Shown here: positions 22,507 through 33,794 of the stretch, in pieces | How the letters are laid out: every line of letters starts with the position of its first letter | Position numbering within the stretch: the stretch's first letter is position 1 | DNA from: Gymnothorax reevesii | Lineage: Eukaryota > Chordata > Actinopteri > Anguilliformes > Muraenidae | Reading direction: 5' to 3' | Assembly (NCBI GenBank): GCA_029721435.1 | Contig: CM056573.1 | Location: forward strand, 149,069,947 to 149,133,946 | Length of the DNA: 64,000 bases | Made by a program: the position numbers and the translations under genes | Notes under the pieces: model-generated | The model's input: only the letters and a program-made list of their open reading frames with translations | Told to the model about the DNA's origin: nothing | Database searches by the model: none

Positions 22507-23736
22507 GAATCAGCTGCTGACTGATTCAAGAAAATGCAGAATTAGACCTCAATATGCCAGTTTGAACCTACATTACCTAAAGATACAGCACCCCAATTCC
22601 AGTCAGTCGACAACCACAAATTTACCTGTTTTATAAATTGTTAAACATAAGTCACTGACAGGATAAAATCAGATAGTCAATGCTGGGTAGCGACACTAAA
22701 TCCAAGAAAAGCTGGCACACCATGTAAGATACAAAAAAAAAATGGGACTGATTTGAAAAGCCTATTCACCATACTGTCACTACCCTCGAGTGAATTCCTT
22801 TTGTTTCTCCTCCCATCCAGCAATCTGCATGTCTTTTAGATGTATTGTCTCCTTTAATTGGACCAGAGTCTTGTCTTATTGAAAGGAACAAGCTCACAAG
22901 CCTACTTTCTGTTTTCCAGCATTGGACGCATGCTCCTGTCAACATGCCTCAACAGAATGTTCTGCCACCCAGTTTATCAGGAACACCTCCCAAGCCTTCA
23001 GTGATCTTGAGGATTGGGATTACTTTCCTGCTAAACCTTACTAACCAGCCATATGACAGGTCTGCTCTGGCGAGGGTGACCACCATCTGAACGGAACGGT
23101 CCTCATCCTTCTTTGGGCTTCATTACACTCTGTCATCATTTTATTCCCATCAACAAACCCTATCATTGGATCGTACTCTTACTCCTTGTTCCTTGGTTCC
23201 TTGTCTGGATCAAAACCATTTACTGTTTTCAATGTAGTAATACACATTAGTTGATGTGATAATGAGTGAATTTGCCAATTAAAAATGTAAAATGTGAAGA
23301 CTACAAGAGGGACCCTGATAGTTGGTACAGTCAACTGTTTACCAGTGTCAAATCACCACGTCATTTAATCATTAAGCCTCTGGACATTAAGGACACCAGT
23401 TGGTAAAGTCTAGTAAGCAGATTTTTCCCCCTATACCTCTAGTTTACTGGTCTTCAGCTGCTGAACTGCATAAGGCTTTTGTTGCCCTATATTTCACTTT
23501 ATAACACGCTGCACATTCCAGCTTTCACAGACATGCACTTGTAGTATACTCTTCCAGAAAAGAAACCATACAAATATTGAATTAGTGATTACACTTTCTT
23601 TTGAATGTTTTCCACATTTGTCAAAACATTTCATGTATAATAAATTGATGCTAAAAGCAATGTATAGTTTCTTTTTTGGAAGAGTATATTAGCAGAAAGT
23701 AGTTTGCTTTCATCTTGTTGTGAAATATTAGGACGT
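22507..23736. other. Unassigned sequence
   Basis: 22780-23230 has a somewhat higher GC content and looks like old retroelement or exon-like sequence (81-codon plus frame at 22845-23090), but I find no domain or splice context. The rest is AT-rich. Confidence 0.35.
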
Positions 23737-23744
23737 CCCTAGAA

Positions 23745-24049
23745 CAGGGGTGGGCAATCACGGTCCTGGAGGGCCGGTGTGTATGCAGGTTTTTATTCCT
23801 ATCAATTACCCTGACTAATTGAGTTAACTGATTGCATGCACAAATATAGATTTTCGCAATGATACGATCAAAAGAAAATGTTTTATGAATGGAGACAAGA
23901 CTAGTCTGTAGTTTCATGATAATTTAAAGAAATGCGCATGAAACGTCAGATTTCATTAATGGTTTGGCTAATTGAGACAATCAACTAATTAAAGACCAGA
24001 CGTTGGTGTGAAAACCAGGGACAGATACGGCCCTCGCTGCCCACCTCTG
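23745..24049 (+). mobile_element. hAT-type MITE, second copy, perfect 8-bp target duplication
   Basis: 305 bp beginning CAGGGGTGGGCAATCACGGT and ending GCTGCCCACCTCTG, flanked by CCCTAGAA (23737-23744 and 24050-24057). Inverted relative to 21009-21315 and alignable over the whole length, for example CCCTGGTTTTCACACCAAC near one end and TCAATTACCCTGACTAA near the other. Confidence 0.9.
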
Positions 24050-24150
24050 CCCTAGAACATGATGTCTAGATGGCAATATTGCTGCTCCAAAATTTGTACA
24101 TATCTCTCCGCATTAAAAGTGCTCTTGCAAATGTGCAAGCCACTCATGCA

Positions 24151-24187
24151 ACATAACATAACATAACATAACATAACATAACATAAC
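24151..24187 (+). repeat. Microsatellite (ACATA)n
   Basis: Seven pentamer units, followed at 24188 by GGGCTGTCGCGTTAATTAAT, which resembles the terminus of an old hAT-like repeat. Confidence 0.85.
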
Positions 24188-24407
24188 TAGGGCTGTCGCG
24201 TTAATTAATCGCGATTAATTTAAGCGCAATAAAAGTAACTGCCACTATGAGGCAGACAGACGTGATTGCTTATTACCTTTTCTATGACACATACCTAATG
24301 CGGTCATTTGAAATGCTTCCCGGGAAGAAAACTGTGATTTGAAGTCCGCTAATTACCAGCGAGGTTGGACAGCCTCCATCGCCTTGGCATAATTAGCTCA
24401 CCTTAAA

Positions 24408-24640
24408 TCAATTCCTATGTACTTTGCCTGACTTTGCCTGAAAATCCTGTGCTACCCTCAACATTGGCTGACCCAGTGCAAAGGTACCCCTCCGGTTCAG
24501 GTGCAGCCCGTCAGGCTTGAACAGGTCACCCCTGTCCCAGAAAAAGTTCCAGTGCCCCATAAACCTATACCCCTCTTTCCTACACCAGGTTCGTAGCCAT
24601 TGCATATGCAGTGACACATCCCCATACCATGACAAACAAT
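24408..24640 (-). pseudogene. Relic of an SGNH/esterase-like domain, as in LINE ORF1 proteins
   Basis: The minus frame reads QWLRTWCRKEGYRFMGHW, then DLFKPDGLHLNRRGT. This is the C-terminal block of SGNH-hydrolase-like domains (D..H pair in DGLHLN), which occur in ORF1 proteins of fish L2/CR1-type LINEs. The upstream part continues in another frame toward 24700, where similarity fades. No start codon context of its own and no neighbouring reverse transcriptase. I infer a dead LINE fragment; a captured host esterase-like fragment is less likely. Confidence 0.5.
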
Positions 24641-25420
24641 GGCTTTTGGACCTGCGCTATAACAGCTGTGGTTGGCCTTGTTGTCTTTAGTCTGAAAAAT
24701 ACAGCAGCTGTTTTTTTTCCAAAAACCGCCTGAACTTTTGACTCCATGGACTACAAAACGTGCTTTGACTGTGCTCCTCTCCGTCTCAGATGACACCAGA
24801 CCCATTGAAGTGAGCGTCTTTTGGACAGTGTTCATGTACTGTCTTTGCACGTGTACTTTCCAAAGTAAAGATTTGGTTCTCGTGTTGAATGACAAAGACT
24901 GATCAAAGCACACGACGCTGTGAAGAAGTATTTAGCCCCCGCTTTGATTTCTTTTATCTTATCACGCTTAAATGTTTCAAATCATCCAACTACTTTTACT
25001 ATAAGAGAACTTTTTTACTATAAGAGAAGTTTACACAAAATCCAGCTTTTAAAAGATCATTTCATTTGTTGAAGGTAAATTCTTATTCAAAACCTATATA
25101 ATCAATATGAATCTGGAGTCCCAGAGCTTTAAAAATGGCATTATACCCCTTTTCTAGACGGATCAATATCAACAACTTTGTTTGTCATCTGGGCCCGTAT
25201 TCACACAGCATATTAGCGCTAAAAGTAGGTCCTAACTGCCAGATTTAGGAGAAACTCCTACAAAAAATGGGCAGTCATAAATTTAGGACTCCTAATTGTT
25301 TTTACTAAGTGTTATTAACAAAGCTTTTTAGGCCAAAAAGTAGCTCCTAAGTCTGGGAGAGCTTAAAAGTAGTCAAGAGGACTCCTAACTAGCTAAAACC
25401 TATTCAAAAAGAATCGGAAA

Positions 25421-26135
25421 ATGGCTGCTGCTGTTGAAAGACGGAATGATTTGGAAATTCTGACTGATGCGCAGTTGTTGAAAAGATATCGGATCGACCG
25501 TGAAGGGATTTTATTTGTTGTTTGTTGACTTGGTGAGGGAGAGAATTACATCTCCAACCATTAGAAACAAACCAATAAGCTTCAAAATAATACGTTTGAC
25601 AACACTTTGTTACTTAGCCACCGGAAAAATGCAACTTTACAACGCAGACAATTTAGGGATTTCACAATCATCTGTCAGTCGCTCAATTTAACAAACTATC
25701 AATGCGCTCTGTGAACATCATATTATCTGACAGTTTATCCGGTTTCCAATGGACACCCGCCAACAACACAGAATCAAACTTCAATTCTTGCATATCTCAG
25801 GTATGCCCGGTATCATTGGTGCTATTGACAGGACCCATATTCAAATTATTTCTCCGACCCAAGATGAAGAGGTATTTGTAAATGGAAAAAAGTTCATTCC
25901 ATCAACACCCAGATAGTATTTGATGCCAAATACAATATTTTGGACATTGTTGTGAAATGGCCAGGATCCACGCACAATTCTCGCATTTTAATGGAAAGCA
26001 GCTTGTGCCAATAATTTGACGGGCATTATATGCCTGTGGGATACCACTTGCTAGGGGACAGTGGCTTTGGTGCTGTACCTCCTCCTGCTATGCATGATTA
26101 TTTTATTAGGCTATTGAGCGAGGGTTACATTTAAT
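25421..26135 (+). pseudogene. Harbinger transposase (HARBI1-like) pseudogene
   Basis: Starts MAAAVERRNDLEILTDAQLL at 25421. Frames then switch: RKNATLQRR/FTIICQS-like segments of the N-terminal helical region, then the catalytic part with IIGAIDRTHIQI (first DDE aspartate in GAIDRTH, about 25810-25850), FDAKYNILDIVVKWPGSTHN (25920-25980), SRILMESSLCQ, and YHLLGDSGFG (second aspartate region, about 26043-26070). A stop follows SSLCQ, several frameshifts lie earlier, and the C-terminal glutamate region is not recognisable. In intact elements this enzyme works with the Myb-like partner encoded opposite. Confidence 0.82.
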
Positions 26136-26256
26136 AGATCATCATAATTATAAGATGAAAAACCACCCTATGTCATATTTTGTATGCATATTTACATTGT
26201 AAGCTATACATTACAAACCAAGCTTAGTATGCTTTCCTGTTTGAACGACAGCCTGT

Positions 26257-26532
26257 TTATAGGCTGCAATCTCGGTCCTCCCCTGCTATTGCAATTTGCA
26301 GCCCATACCACCGCTTCTCGCAGTCATCTGCTGTCCGAGACACCGAGGGGAATGCAGCATTGTTCTGTAGGCTGATATTATCCCACGCATCCCGCTTGAA
26401 TTTGCTGTTCACCCTCGAGCCAAATTTCCCTTTAATTACATGCTTTCGCTCCTGCACCAACTGGGCCAGCAGCAGTAACTGGTCGTGGCTCCAGATGGGC
26501 TTTCGCGTCCTTTTTGAACTTTCATCTATGAC
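26257..26532 (-). pseudogene. Harbinger Myb/SANT-like accessory protein, 5'-truncated
   Basis: The minus frame from about 26532 reads SSKRTRKPIWSHDQLLLLAQ, VIKGKFGSRVNSKFKRDAWD, then RTADDCEKRWYGLQ and ends in a stop at 26257. This is the trihelix/Myb-like pattern (W...L..L, RT...C..RW) of the second Harbinger protein, which helps the transposase enter the nucleus and bind the element ends. An in-frame TAA lies just upstream without an intervening ATG, so the start is lost. The gene is convergent with the transposase gene. Confidence 0.78.
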
Positions 26533-27270
26533 AGTTTAGGGCAAACAAACTTGAACGGCCCGACATTTAAATGATCGCAACATATTCTCATTGGGTAATA
26601 AGTTGCTAATTATTGGGGCAAATGACGCGTTTTATCATTGACTCGTTTTATGCTATTGGCGGTTTTACAACTATCTCTTTTCTTTGTATGTTAGTTTGCC
26701 TAGAGCGTGATATGTAGGGAGTCTGGGGACTGCGCATAGTGCATTTTCAGGAGTGCTCAACATGTTATCATTTTATGGGACAAACTAACTATTTCCTAAT
26801 TTTTTCCTCCATGGGTGGTATGTGGAATATTTTTTTCAATGGGCTGCCCTGTCACAAAACAACCAATCCCCGTGCTCATTGTCTCAAGACTTGCGCTTGA
26901 GAATTGACTTCATCCATAGCAATGGAGATTTACTCCCACCTATCTCAGAGCTACTCCTAGCCTAGGAGTTACCAGTTTTCTTAACTAAAAGTTGCACTCA
27001 GCGGCTTTGTGAATAACTTTTAAGACTTTTCTCCTACATAAAATGTTTTAGCACAACTTAGGAGTACTCCTAGCAGTAAGATAAGATGCTTTATGAATAC
27101 AGGCCCAGATCTTGAATTAATGGAGACCACGGCATCACATGGAAACTTTTTTCATAATTCACATCACCAGACTGGTTCTATTTAAGTGATACTTTGATTC
27201 AACAAGGCTGGCAGTAATTATGGTTGAACGTCCATCAATGTTTTTGGCTTATTCGAGGCCGGGTCGGGGC

Positions 27271-27290
27271 GGGGGGGGGGGGGGGGGGGG
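27271..27290 (+). repeat. G homopolymer (20 bp)
   Basis: Preceded by GGGTCGGGGC. Similar G-runs occur at 30958-30987, about 32871-32899 and 35205-35218. Confidence 0.95.
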
Positions 27291-27304
27291 TAACAGACTA
27301 AGCA

Positions 27305-27640
27305 GAGAGCCCTGCAAAAAATGTTCCATAGGATTTTTATGGAATTCTATGGAATTCTACAGAACTCTGTAGAACATTAATGGAACTCTACAGAGCATTT
27401 TAGTAGAACAGCATGTTCTATAGGATTTTCCATGTGTTCTATAGGAATTTGCTAGACCAACCTATGGAGCACCTCTTTGGAAAAGAAAGTCCTAGATTAT
27501 TGAAAGGTTTATAGAAAGATTATTGCTGTTCTATAAGACCTTCCTATAGAACACCCTAGTTGAAAAGCCTGTTCTGAAGGACTTTGATGGTCTTTAGGAC
27601 CTTCTAATAGAACAAAAGCTTAATGGGAAAGACATCTTAA
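27305..27640. repeat. Cluster of TTCTATAGGA-like inverted motifs
   Basis: Many forward and inverted variants of TGTTCTATAGGA / TCCATAGAAC-like words (27325-27620), so the strand can fold on itself at many positions. No clear unit length, no coding potential. It may be a decayed palindromic MITE. Confidence 0.5.
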
Positions 27641-28529
27641 ATAAGCGTTTAATAAAAATAAAAATAAATCTTATGAATCCTTTCAATGCTGTGTCGAAGG
27701 GTCAATTTACCTTATGTGTACCTGAGTTCTAGAAGTGAGAAACCGGACTAATATGCAGTGATATCCACAATACTGAAGTATCAAGGAAATTGTGTCCCTT
27801 TTAACTTTAAGGTGTGCTTAAGCGCATGGGGTACCAGGCACATACCTACTCATTGATTCTCTGATCAGACTATTGATTGACTGACTGACCACACAATTTA
27901 GCAGTATTTCAGTACAGTATATGAAGACCTCGGCAGCAATTCAAAAATATAAATGTAAGGCAGTACAACTTTACTATGCTATAATGGAAAACTTGTGTTC
28001 CTCTTTTGCTTACGAAGACAGAATTACTTTGAAAGTTTGACCTTTTGAACTTTTCCCTTAATTTAAGAAAATTAAATCAAATTATTCCTTTCCATTCGCA
28101 TGCATGTGATTGCAGATTATATACAGATTTAGAATTAATTTGAACGCAATTTGAAGGTAATTTTGGTGACTAGTATGTGGTTTCTTCCGTTTACATTTTC
28201 CAATCGGACAGCTGTCAATTTTTTACAGCGAGTTGAGTGACTGTGCTGCAAAAACAAGTGTACGTACTTGTCGCCGAAACTACCTTAATTCGCTGAAGAG
28301 TTCTGAAATGGTGTCGCTGAGTGCCGGTGCATAGACCAAATTATATTATTCTTTTGGACTCAATGTAGCCCATTATTTTCTCGTTTTTAGATTGCATGGG
28401 GAAGAGTAGCCGTGTCTTCAATTGCCACTTGATTATTCTTGAATTGGAAAACCTGTTAATGATGGAAAACCATCCAGAATTAGCCAGTACTAATTATTTT
28501 CACTAAAGGGAGGGATAATACCCCCGGAA
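27641..28529. other. Unassigned AT-rich sequence
   Basis: No element, exon or RNA recognised. Confidence 0.4.
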
Positions 28530-28650
28530 TTTTCAGGTCTAACAACGCGCCTGAGCACCAGTTCTACTCTGAGCCTCTCCTGGATGTCTGAGCTCCTCAC
28601 CCTGTTCCTAATGGTCAGCCCAGCCACCCTATGGAGCAGTGGCGTCTCTG
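28530..28650 (-). pseudogene. Small fragment of a non-LTR reverse-transcriptase C-terminal region
   Basis: The minus frame contains HRVAGLTIRNRVRSSDIQER and LRVELVLRR, matching the C-terminal block of the LINE at 35418-36345 (CRVACLTLRDRVRSSDIRER). Both are remnants of the same LINE family. Only about 40 residues remain. Confidence 0.75.
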
Positions 28651-29441
28651 GAGGTGATAATTGGTTGGGCCCGGACCATGCCTTTGCATTTTGCATTTTA
28701 ACACACTCCAAAATACCATACTGCTTCTTTAAAAATGCCATTACATCTGTATAAAAACCCACATATATGCAATATTTTGCAGCCCATGCCATTTCCATAA
28801 GGTTATAATAATTGAATGAGATTGTGCAACAAGGATTGCGTGCCTTTTGTGTTCTTTTTTCAGTTCTTTTTTCAAAAGTGAAGTTTCAGTCAACCATTAA
28901 TAATTATCTCTCAGTTCAGTCAACATATTACTCATTAAAAACTGGGGGTTGTTTAATTATTCAGACCCAGATCACATCCGCCCACTCCACAGGTTTTACC
29001 TTCTGAACCCCTTTTCCTGAAGTAATGTTGAGTGAATAATTACCAGTCTACGGCCCTTTCTCAAAACGCTCCCTCACCACTAGCACTTCACTACCGAATG
29101 TCACTGCGTGTGAAGTCTTCCTCGCTGCTATGGAGTGAGCACAGCTTCATTAAGGGGGAGAGTGTAAAGACGTGTATAGACTTTGGGATGCCCGTGTCCT
29201 ACATACAACGGGAAGTGGAGGTAATTGTCACCATGCCTACCGATAGGTGCGTTGCATTGTATACGACGGTCTATTTCCTAATAATACACGTCTTACCCAA
29301 AAAATTTTAGAGAGGATAATGTATCTAAATAAAATTTATACTAAAACGATTTAATACACAGCATTGACAAAGATTAAGGCTTTTGTGCATGAAATGGCAC
29401 ATTGTAGAAAAGAGCAATCATTGAGTAGCAAACTACTCACT
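28651..29441. other. Unassigned; contains a hairpin at the duplication breakpoint
   Basis: No gene recognised. Around 29417-29444, CATTGAGTAG and CTACTCACTCAATG form an imperfect inverted repeat exactly at the left edge of the following tandem duplication. Confidence 0.4.
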
Positions 29442-31329
29442 CAATGTTTTCTCGGGTGCACATCTGCATGTGCATTTCAAAATAGAATGTAACCTTTAGT
29501 TCTGTGATGTGTGCATGAAACAGTCATTCAAATGCCCATTTGAGGTTAGAGAATGTCCGCAAGGAACTGACATTTATTGACAGGGGAAACTGGGGTCCGA
29601 TGAGCCATGGGGACCAATGAGCCATATCTCTATTTTGCGATCAGTCGATGACAGAGCTGTCTAAAATAGGCAAAATATTTGACCATTGACTGATGAGTCA
29701 AGGGAATGAATGAGCCATATCACTATTTTGCCTATTTTAAACACCTTTGGCATCGATTGAAAAATAGTGATATGGCTCCTTGGTCCACATCGCTCATCGG
29801 ACCCCAGTCTCCCCAATGCAGCGTTTCTTCCATCCCGGACAGAAAATAAGTGCTGCGCTTGAAGAGGTTGCAGACTTGCAGTTCGTCGATCATCGAGTTT
29901 TGCATGGAATATGCCAAACACTTCGATGTGCGTATGAGGGTGGTTGTTGTTTTTAGTTTTTGTTTTAATCAATTAATTAATTAATTAATTTTTGAAAACT
30001 TGAAGATGATGATGAGGCAGTCGAATCTACGAAGTGATGTATTTATGGTTTTGTCGGACTATCAGTGTCTCTTGGAAAATATGAAATGATATTTGAAAGC
30101 ATATTTCGACGCCAGTTGGGGAACTAAAGGAAGCTAAAAGAAACACAGATCCCTGAGACCAAAAGTAGCTGCTATAAACATGTTCATCACCAGAGGGAGA
30201 TAAACGTCTTCTAAATATAGAGGATAGTGCAACTTATTTTTTTTTTTTTTTTTTTGTGGTGGCGCGAGGCAATGACTGAGCTCCGTTAAGGGTTTTATAG
30301 CCAAAATTCGCAAAATGTCGAACTATCTCAAAGTGCTCAAAAAATATTAAATTAGTTCACGATAATTGTTGTTGGTTGATTATCATTTTCAATTTAAAAC
30401 AGATTTTCTTTCATTCCATTTTCTGTTCCCACACATTAATTGCTATGGTAATTGTCAGTCGTGGCCATTTCTTGTATTGCACTGGATCCAGATGAGAATT
30501 ACATCAGATTTTTTTTTTTTTTCACAACAAAGGGGTTTGAGGTGTATTGATAGTTTTATGCTCTTGTCTTTTTTCCCTTACCAAACAAGTCAATTAATGA
30601 AATTAGATAAACGCAACATCATTTTTCATGTATGAAGTTTTGAAGTTTTAAAAGAAGAGGAGCATTACCTCATAATTGGGAGGATGACAGTGTGACGTGG
30701 GGTTTGATAACATATCTTCAAATAGTAGTTCATACAGTTCCTGATAATGATTTTGCTCAGTTCAGTTAGATAACAAGAATGTCGCATTCTAAAGCTAGAG
30801 CTATATCACAGAAGCAGAGCTCATTTTATAGACATTAGAAATACTAGTTAATAATCAATATCACAGGGATCGTAAATGCTAAGTTCTTCTCCACCTATTC
30901 ATCAGCAGTGACTTGATGCTGGATTTGGAATGTTCTATCTTTCTTCCTTCATTATGGGGGGGGGGGGGGGGGGTGGGGGGGGGGGGGCCATTTGGCTGAA
31001 GCCTATCTCGGCTGACTATGGGCAGAGGGCCATGCAAACAGAGATAGAAAACTTTTGCTGGGAGGCAGCAGCACTGCTCACTGTGCTGCCAGTGTTGGAC
31101 AATTTTGGCGGGGCAGAAAATGCAAATAGAAATAAAGCTGTGATTTGACTTGAAAATTATTTTTTACCTTTATTAAATTGAAATCAGCATACAAAACAAT
31201 ATTTTGTTTTTACCTTACTGTTCCTTTCTTTCTTTCTTTTGAGATAAACACGCATTTTGAATTGGATGCCTTCAGGAAATTTCAAAAATTTGGCACAAAT
31301 ACACTACATGCCAAAATATTACAAACACC
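29442..31329 (+). repeat. Tandem segmental duplication, copy 1
   Basis: 1,888 bp, nearly identical to 31330-33254; the offset is 1,888 at the start, 1,910 through the middle and 1,924 at the end because of small indels. Includes a palindromic MITE (29583-29814), poly-T tracts, a G-run and a fragment of the abundant fish repeat with CCTATCTCGGCTGACTATGG. Open frames inside (for example 29661-29972 minus) are duplicated with it and show no protein family; I do not call genes. Confidence 0.93.
29583..29814. mobile_element. Palindromic MITE with about 50-bp inverted ends (copy 1)
   Basis: Left GGGGAAACTGGGGTCCGATG and right CATCGGACCCCAGTCTCCCC-type ends are inverted; the match extends inward through CCATATC.CTATTTT. 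A second inverted pair (CTAAAATAGGCAAAATAT / TATTTTGCCTATTTTA) lies inside, so nearly the whole element folds as one hairpin. No coding capacity. Confidence 0.75.
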
Positions 31330-33254
31330 CAATGTTTTCTCGGGTGCACATCTGCATGTGCATTTCAAAATAGAATGTAACCTTTAGTTCTGTGATGTGT
31401 GCATGAAACAGTCATTCACATGCCCATTTGAGGTTAGAGAATGTTTGACTTATCTTTCGGAAATAGCCGCAAGGAACTGACATTTTTAGACAGAGGAGAC
31501 TGGGGTCCGATGAGCCATGGGGACCAATGAGCCATATCTCTATTTTGCGATCAGTCGATGACAGAGCTGTCTAAAATAGGCAAAATATTTGACCATTGAC
31601 TGATGAGTCAAGGGAATGAATGAGCCATATCACTATTTTGCCTATTTTAAACACCTTTGGCATCGATTGAAAAATAGTGATATGGCTCCTTGGTCCACAT
31701 CGCTCATCGGACCCCAGTCTCCCCAATGCAGCGTTTCTTCCATCCCGGACAGAAAATAAGTGCTGCGCTTGAAGAGGTTGCAGACTTGCAGTTCGTCGAT
31801 CATCGAGTTTTGCATGGAATATGCCAAACACTTCGATGTGCGTATGAGGGTGGTTGTTGTTTTTAGTTTTTGTTTTAATCAATTAATTAATTAATTAATT
31901 TTTGAAAACTTGAAGATGATGATGAGGCAGTCGAATCTACGAAGTGATGTATTTATGGTTTTGTCGGACTATCAGTGTCTCTTGGAAAATATGAAATGAT
32001 ATTTGAAAGCATATTTCGACGCCAGTTGGGGAACTAAAGGAAGCTAAAAGAAACACAGATCCCTGAGACCAAAAGTAGCTGCTATAAACATGTTCATCAC
32101 CAGAATGAGATAAACGTCTTCTAAATATAGAGTATAGTGCAACTTATTATTATTTTTTTTTTTTTGTGGTGGCGCGAGGCAATGACTGAGCTCCGTTAAG
32201 GGTTTTATAGCCAAAATTCGCAAAATGTCGAACTATCTCAAAGTGCTCAAAAAATATTAAATTAGTTCACGATAATTGTTATTAGTTGATTATCATTTTC
32301 AATTTAAAACAGATTTTCTTTCATTCCATTTTCTGTTCCCACACATTAATTGCTATGGTAATTGTCAGTCGTGGCCATTTCTTGTATTGTCCTGGATCCA
32401 GATGAGAATTACATCAGATTTTTTTTTTTTTTCACTACAAAGGGGTTTGAGGTGTATTGATAGTTTTATGCTCTTGTCTTTTTTCCCTTACCAAACAAGT
32501 CAATTAATGAAATTAGATAAACGCAACAGCATTTTTCATGTATGAAGTTTTGAAGTTTTAAAAGAAGAGGAGCATTACCTCATAATAGGGAGGATGACAG
32601 TGTGACGTGGGGTTTGATAACATGTCTTCAAATAGTAGTTCATACAGTTCCTGATAATGATTTTGCTCAGTTCAGTTAGATAACAAGAATGACGCATTCT
32701 AAAGCTAGAGCTATATCACAGAAGCAGAGCTCATTTTATAGACATTAGAAATACTAGTTAATAATCAATATCACAGGGATCGTAAATGCTAAGTTCTACT
32801 CCACCTATTCATCAGCAGTGACTTGATGCTGGATTTGGAATGTTCTATCTATCTTTCTTCCTTTATTATGGGTGGGGGTGGGGGGTGGGGGTGGGGGGGC
32901 ATTGGCTGGAGCCTATCTCAGCTGACTATGGGCAGAGGGCCATGCAAACAGAGATAGAACACGAAAACTTTTGCTGGGAGGCAGCAGCACTGCTCTCTGT
33001 GCCACTGTGCTGCGCGTGTTGGACAATTTTGGCGGGGCGGAAAATGCAAATAGAAATAAAGCTGTGATTTGACTTGAAAATAATTTTTTACCTTTATTAA
33101 ATTGAAATCAGCATACAAAACAATATTTTGTTTTTACCTTACTGTTGCTTTCTTTCTTTCTTTAGAGATAAACACGCATTTTGAATTGGATGCCTTCAGG
33201 AAATTTCAAAAATTTGGCACAAATACACTACATGCCAAAATATTACAAACACCC
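31330..33254 (+). repeat. Tandem segmental duplication, copy 2
   Basis: Second copy, 1,925 bp, carrying about 22 extra bases at 31445-31466 relative to copy 1 and a differently interrupted G-run (about 32871-32899). The palindromic MITE recurs at 31493-31724. Substitutions are few, so the duplication is recent. Its right edge lies six bases inside the left end of the single MITE at 33249. Confidence 0.93.
31493..31724. mobile_element. Palindromic MITE (copy 2, by duplication)
   Basis: Same element as 29583-29814, copied by the surrounding duplication rather than by transposition, since the flanks are duplicated too. Confidence 0.75.
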
Positions 33255-33710
33255 TGCATTTTTTTAGAATTTGGCTGGTTTTTCTTAATTAAATGTATAT
33301 TATCAGCTACAACAACAAAAAATATAGACAGAAACATATTTTACCTAGAAATGCGCAAAATTATTTGCTAAGAAATATACATATTCACATTCGACTTTCG
33401 ACAAAGTACCCTGGTTTAGCCTTGATTACTGGCGGACATATACATATCCTTGGCATTCTTTCCTGTAGTTTGAGGAGAGAACTTCCTGTAAGTTCCCTCA
33501 TGAGCTCTTTCGAACTTGATAGACACACTTCTCTGACTGGTCAGGTACATCCCACAGCAACTCAAGATGAATTTCAAAATGCACAGTTGTTCACTGGCAA
33601 TATTATACTTAATTATACAAGTGTCCCATTTGGAATTATAAGTACCTTCGTTGCTCAAAATTAACTTTAGGCTGACAAAAACCAGGCAAATTCTGAAAAA
33701 TGCAGGGTGT
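33249..33710. mobile_element. MITE-like element with about 37-bp inverted ends
   Basis: The left end ACACCCTGCATTTTTTTAGA and the right end TGAAAAATGCAGGGTGT-type sequence are inverted copies, with GGCTGGTTTTT / AAAAACCAGGC inside. 462 bp, no clear target duplication, no coding capacity that I recognise. Confidence 0.7.
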
Positions 33711-33794
33711 CTGTAAAATTTTGGCTTGTAGCGAACAATGTAAAGCTCAGAATGCGTTTGAAAGCTAAAAGAAGTTGTAAAGGTGTCAAACCAG

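Larger units (their letters stand above)
25191..27106 (+). mobile_element. PIF/Harbinger DNA transposon relic
   Basis: Inverted ends GGGCCCGTATTCACACAGCA (25191) and GATGCTTTATGAATACAGGCCC-type right end (27085-27106); if the flanking ATCT/AGAT is included, the inverted match is 17 bp with one difference. Between them lie the two genes expected of Harbinger elements: a DDE transposase on plus and a Myb/SANT-like DNA-binding protein on minus. I could not read a clear 3-bp target duplication. Length 1.9 kb is short for an autonomous element, and both genes are broken. Confidence 0.85.

Noticed and set aside
29661..31882. Two identical 103-codon minus frames as paralogous genes
   Set aside because: They are inside a recent tandem duplication and overlap a palindromic MITE; identity reflects the duplication, not selection.
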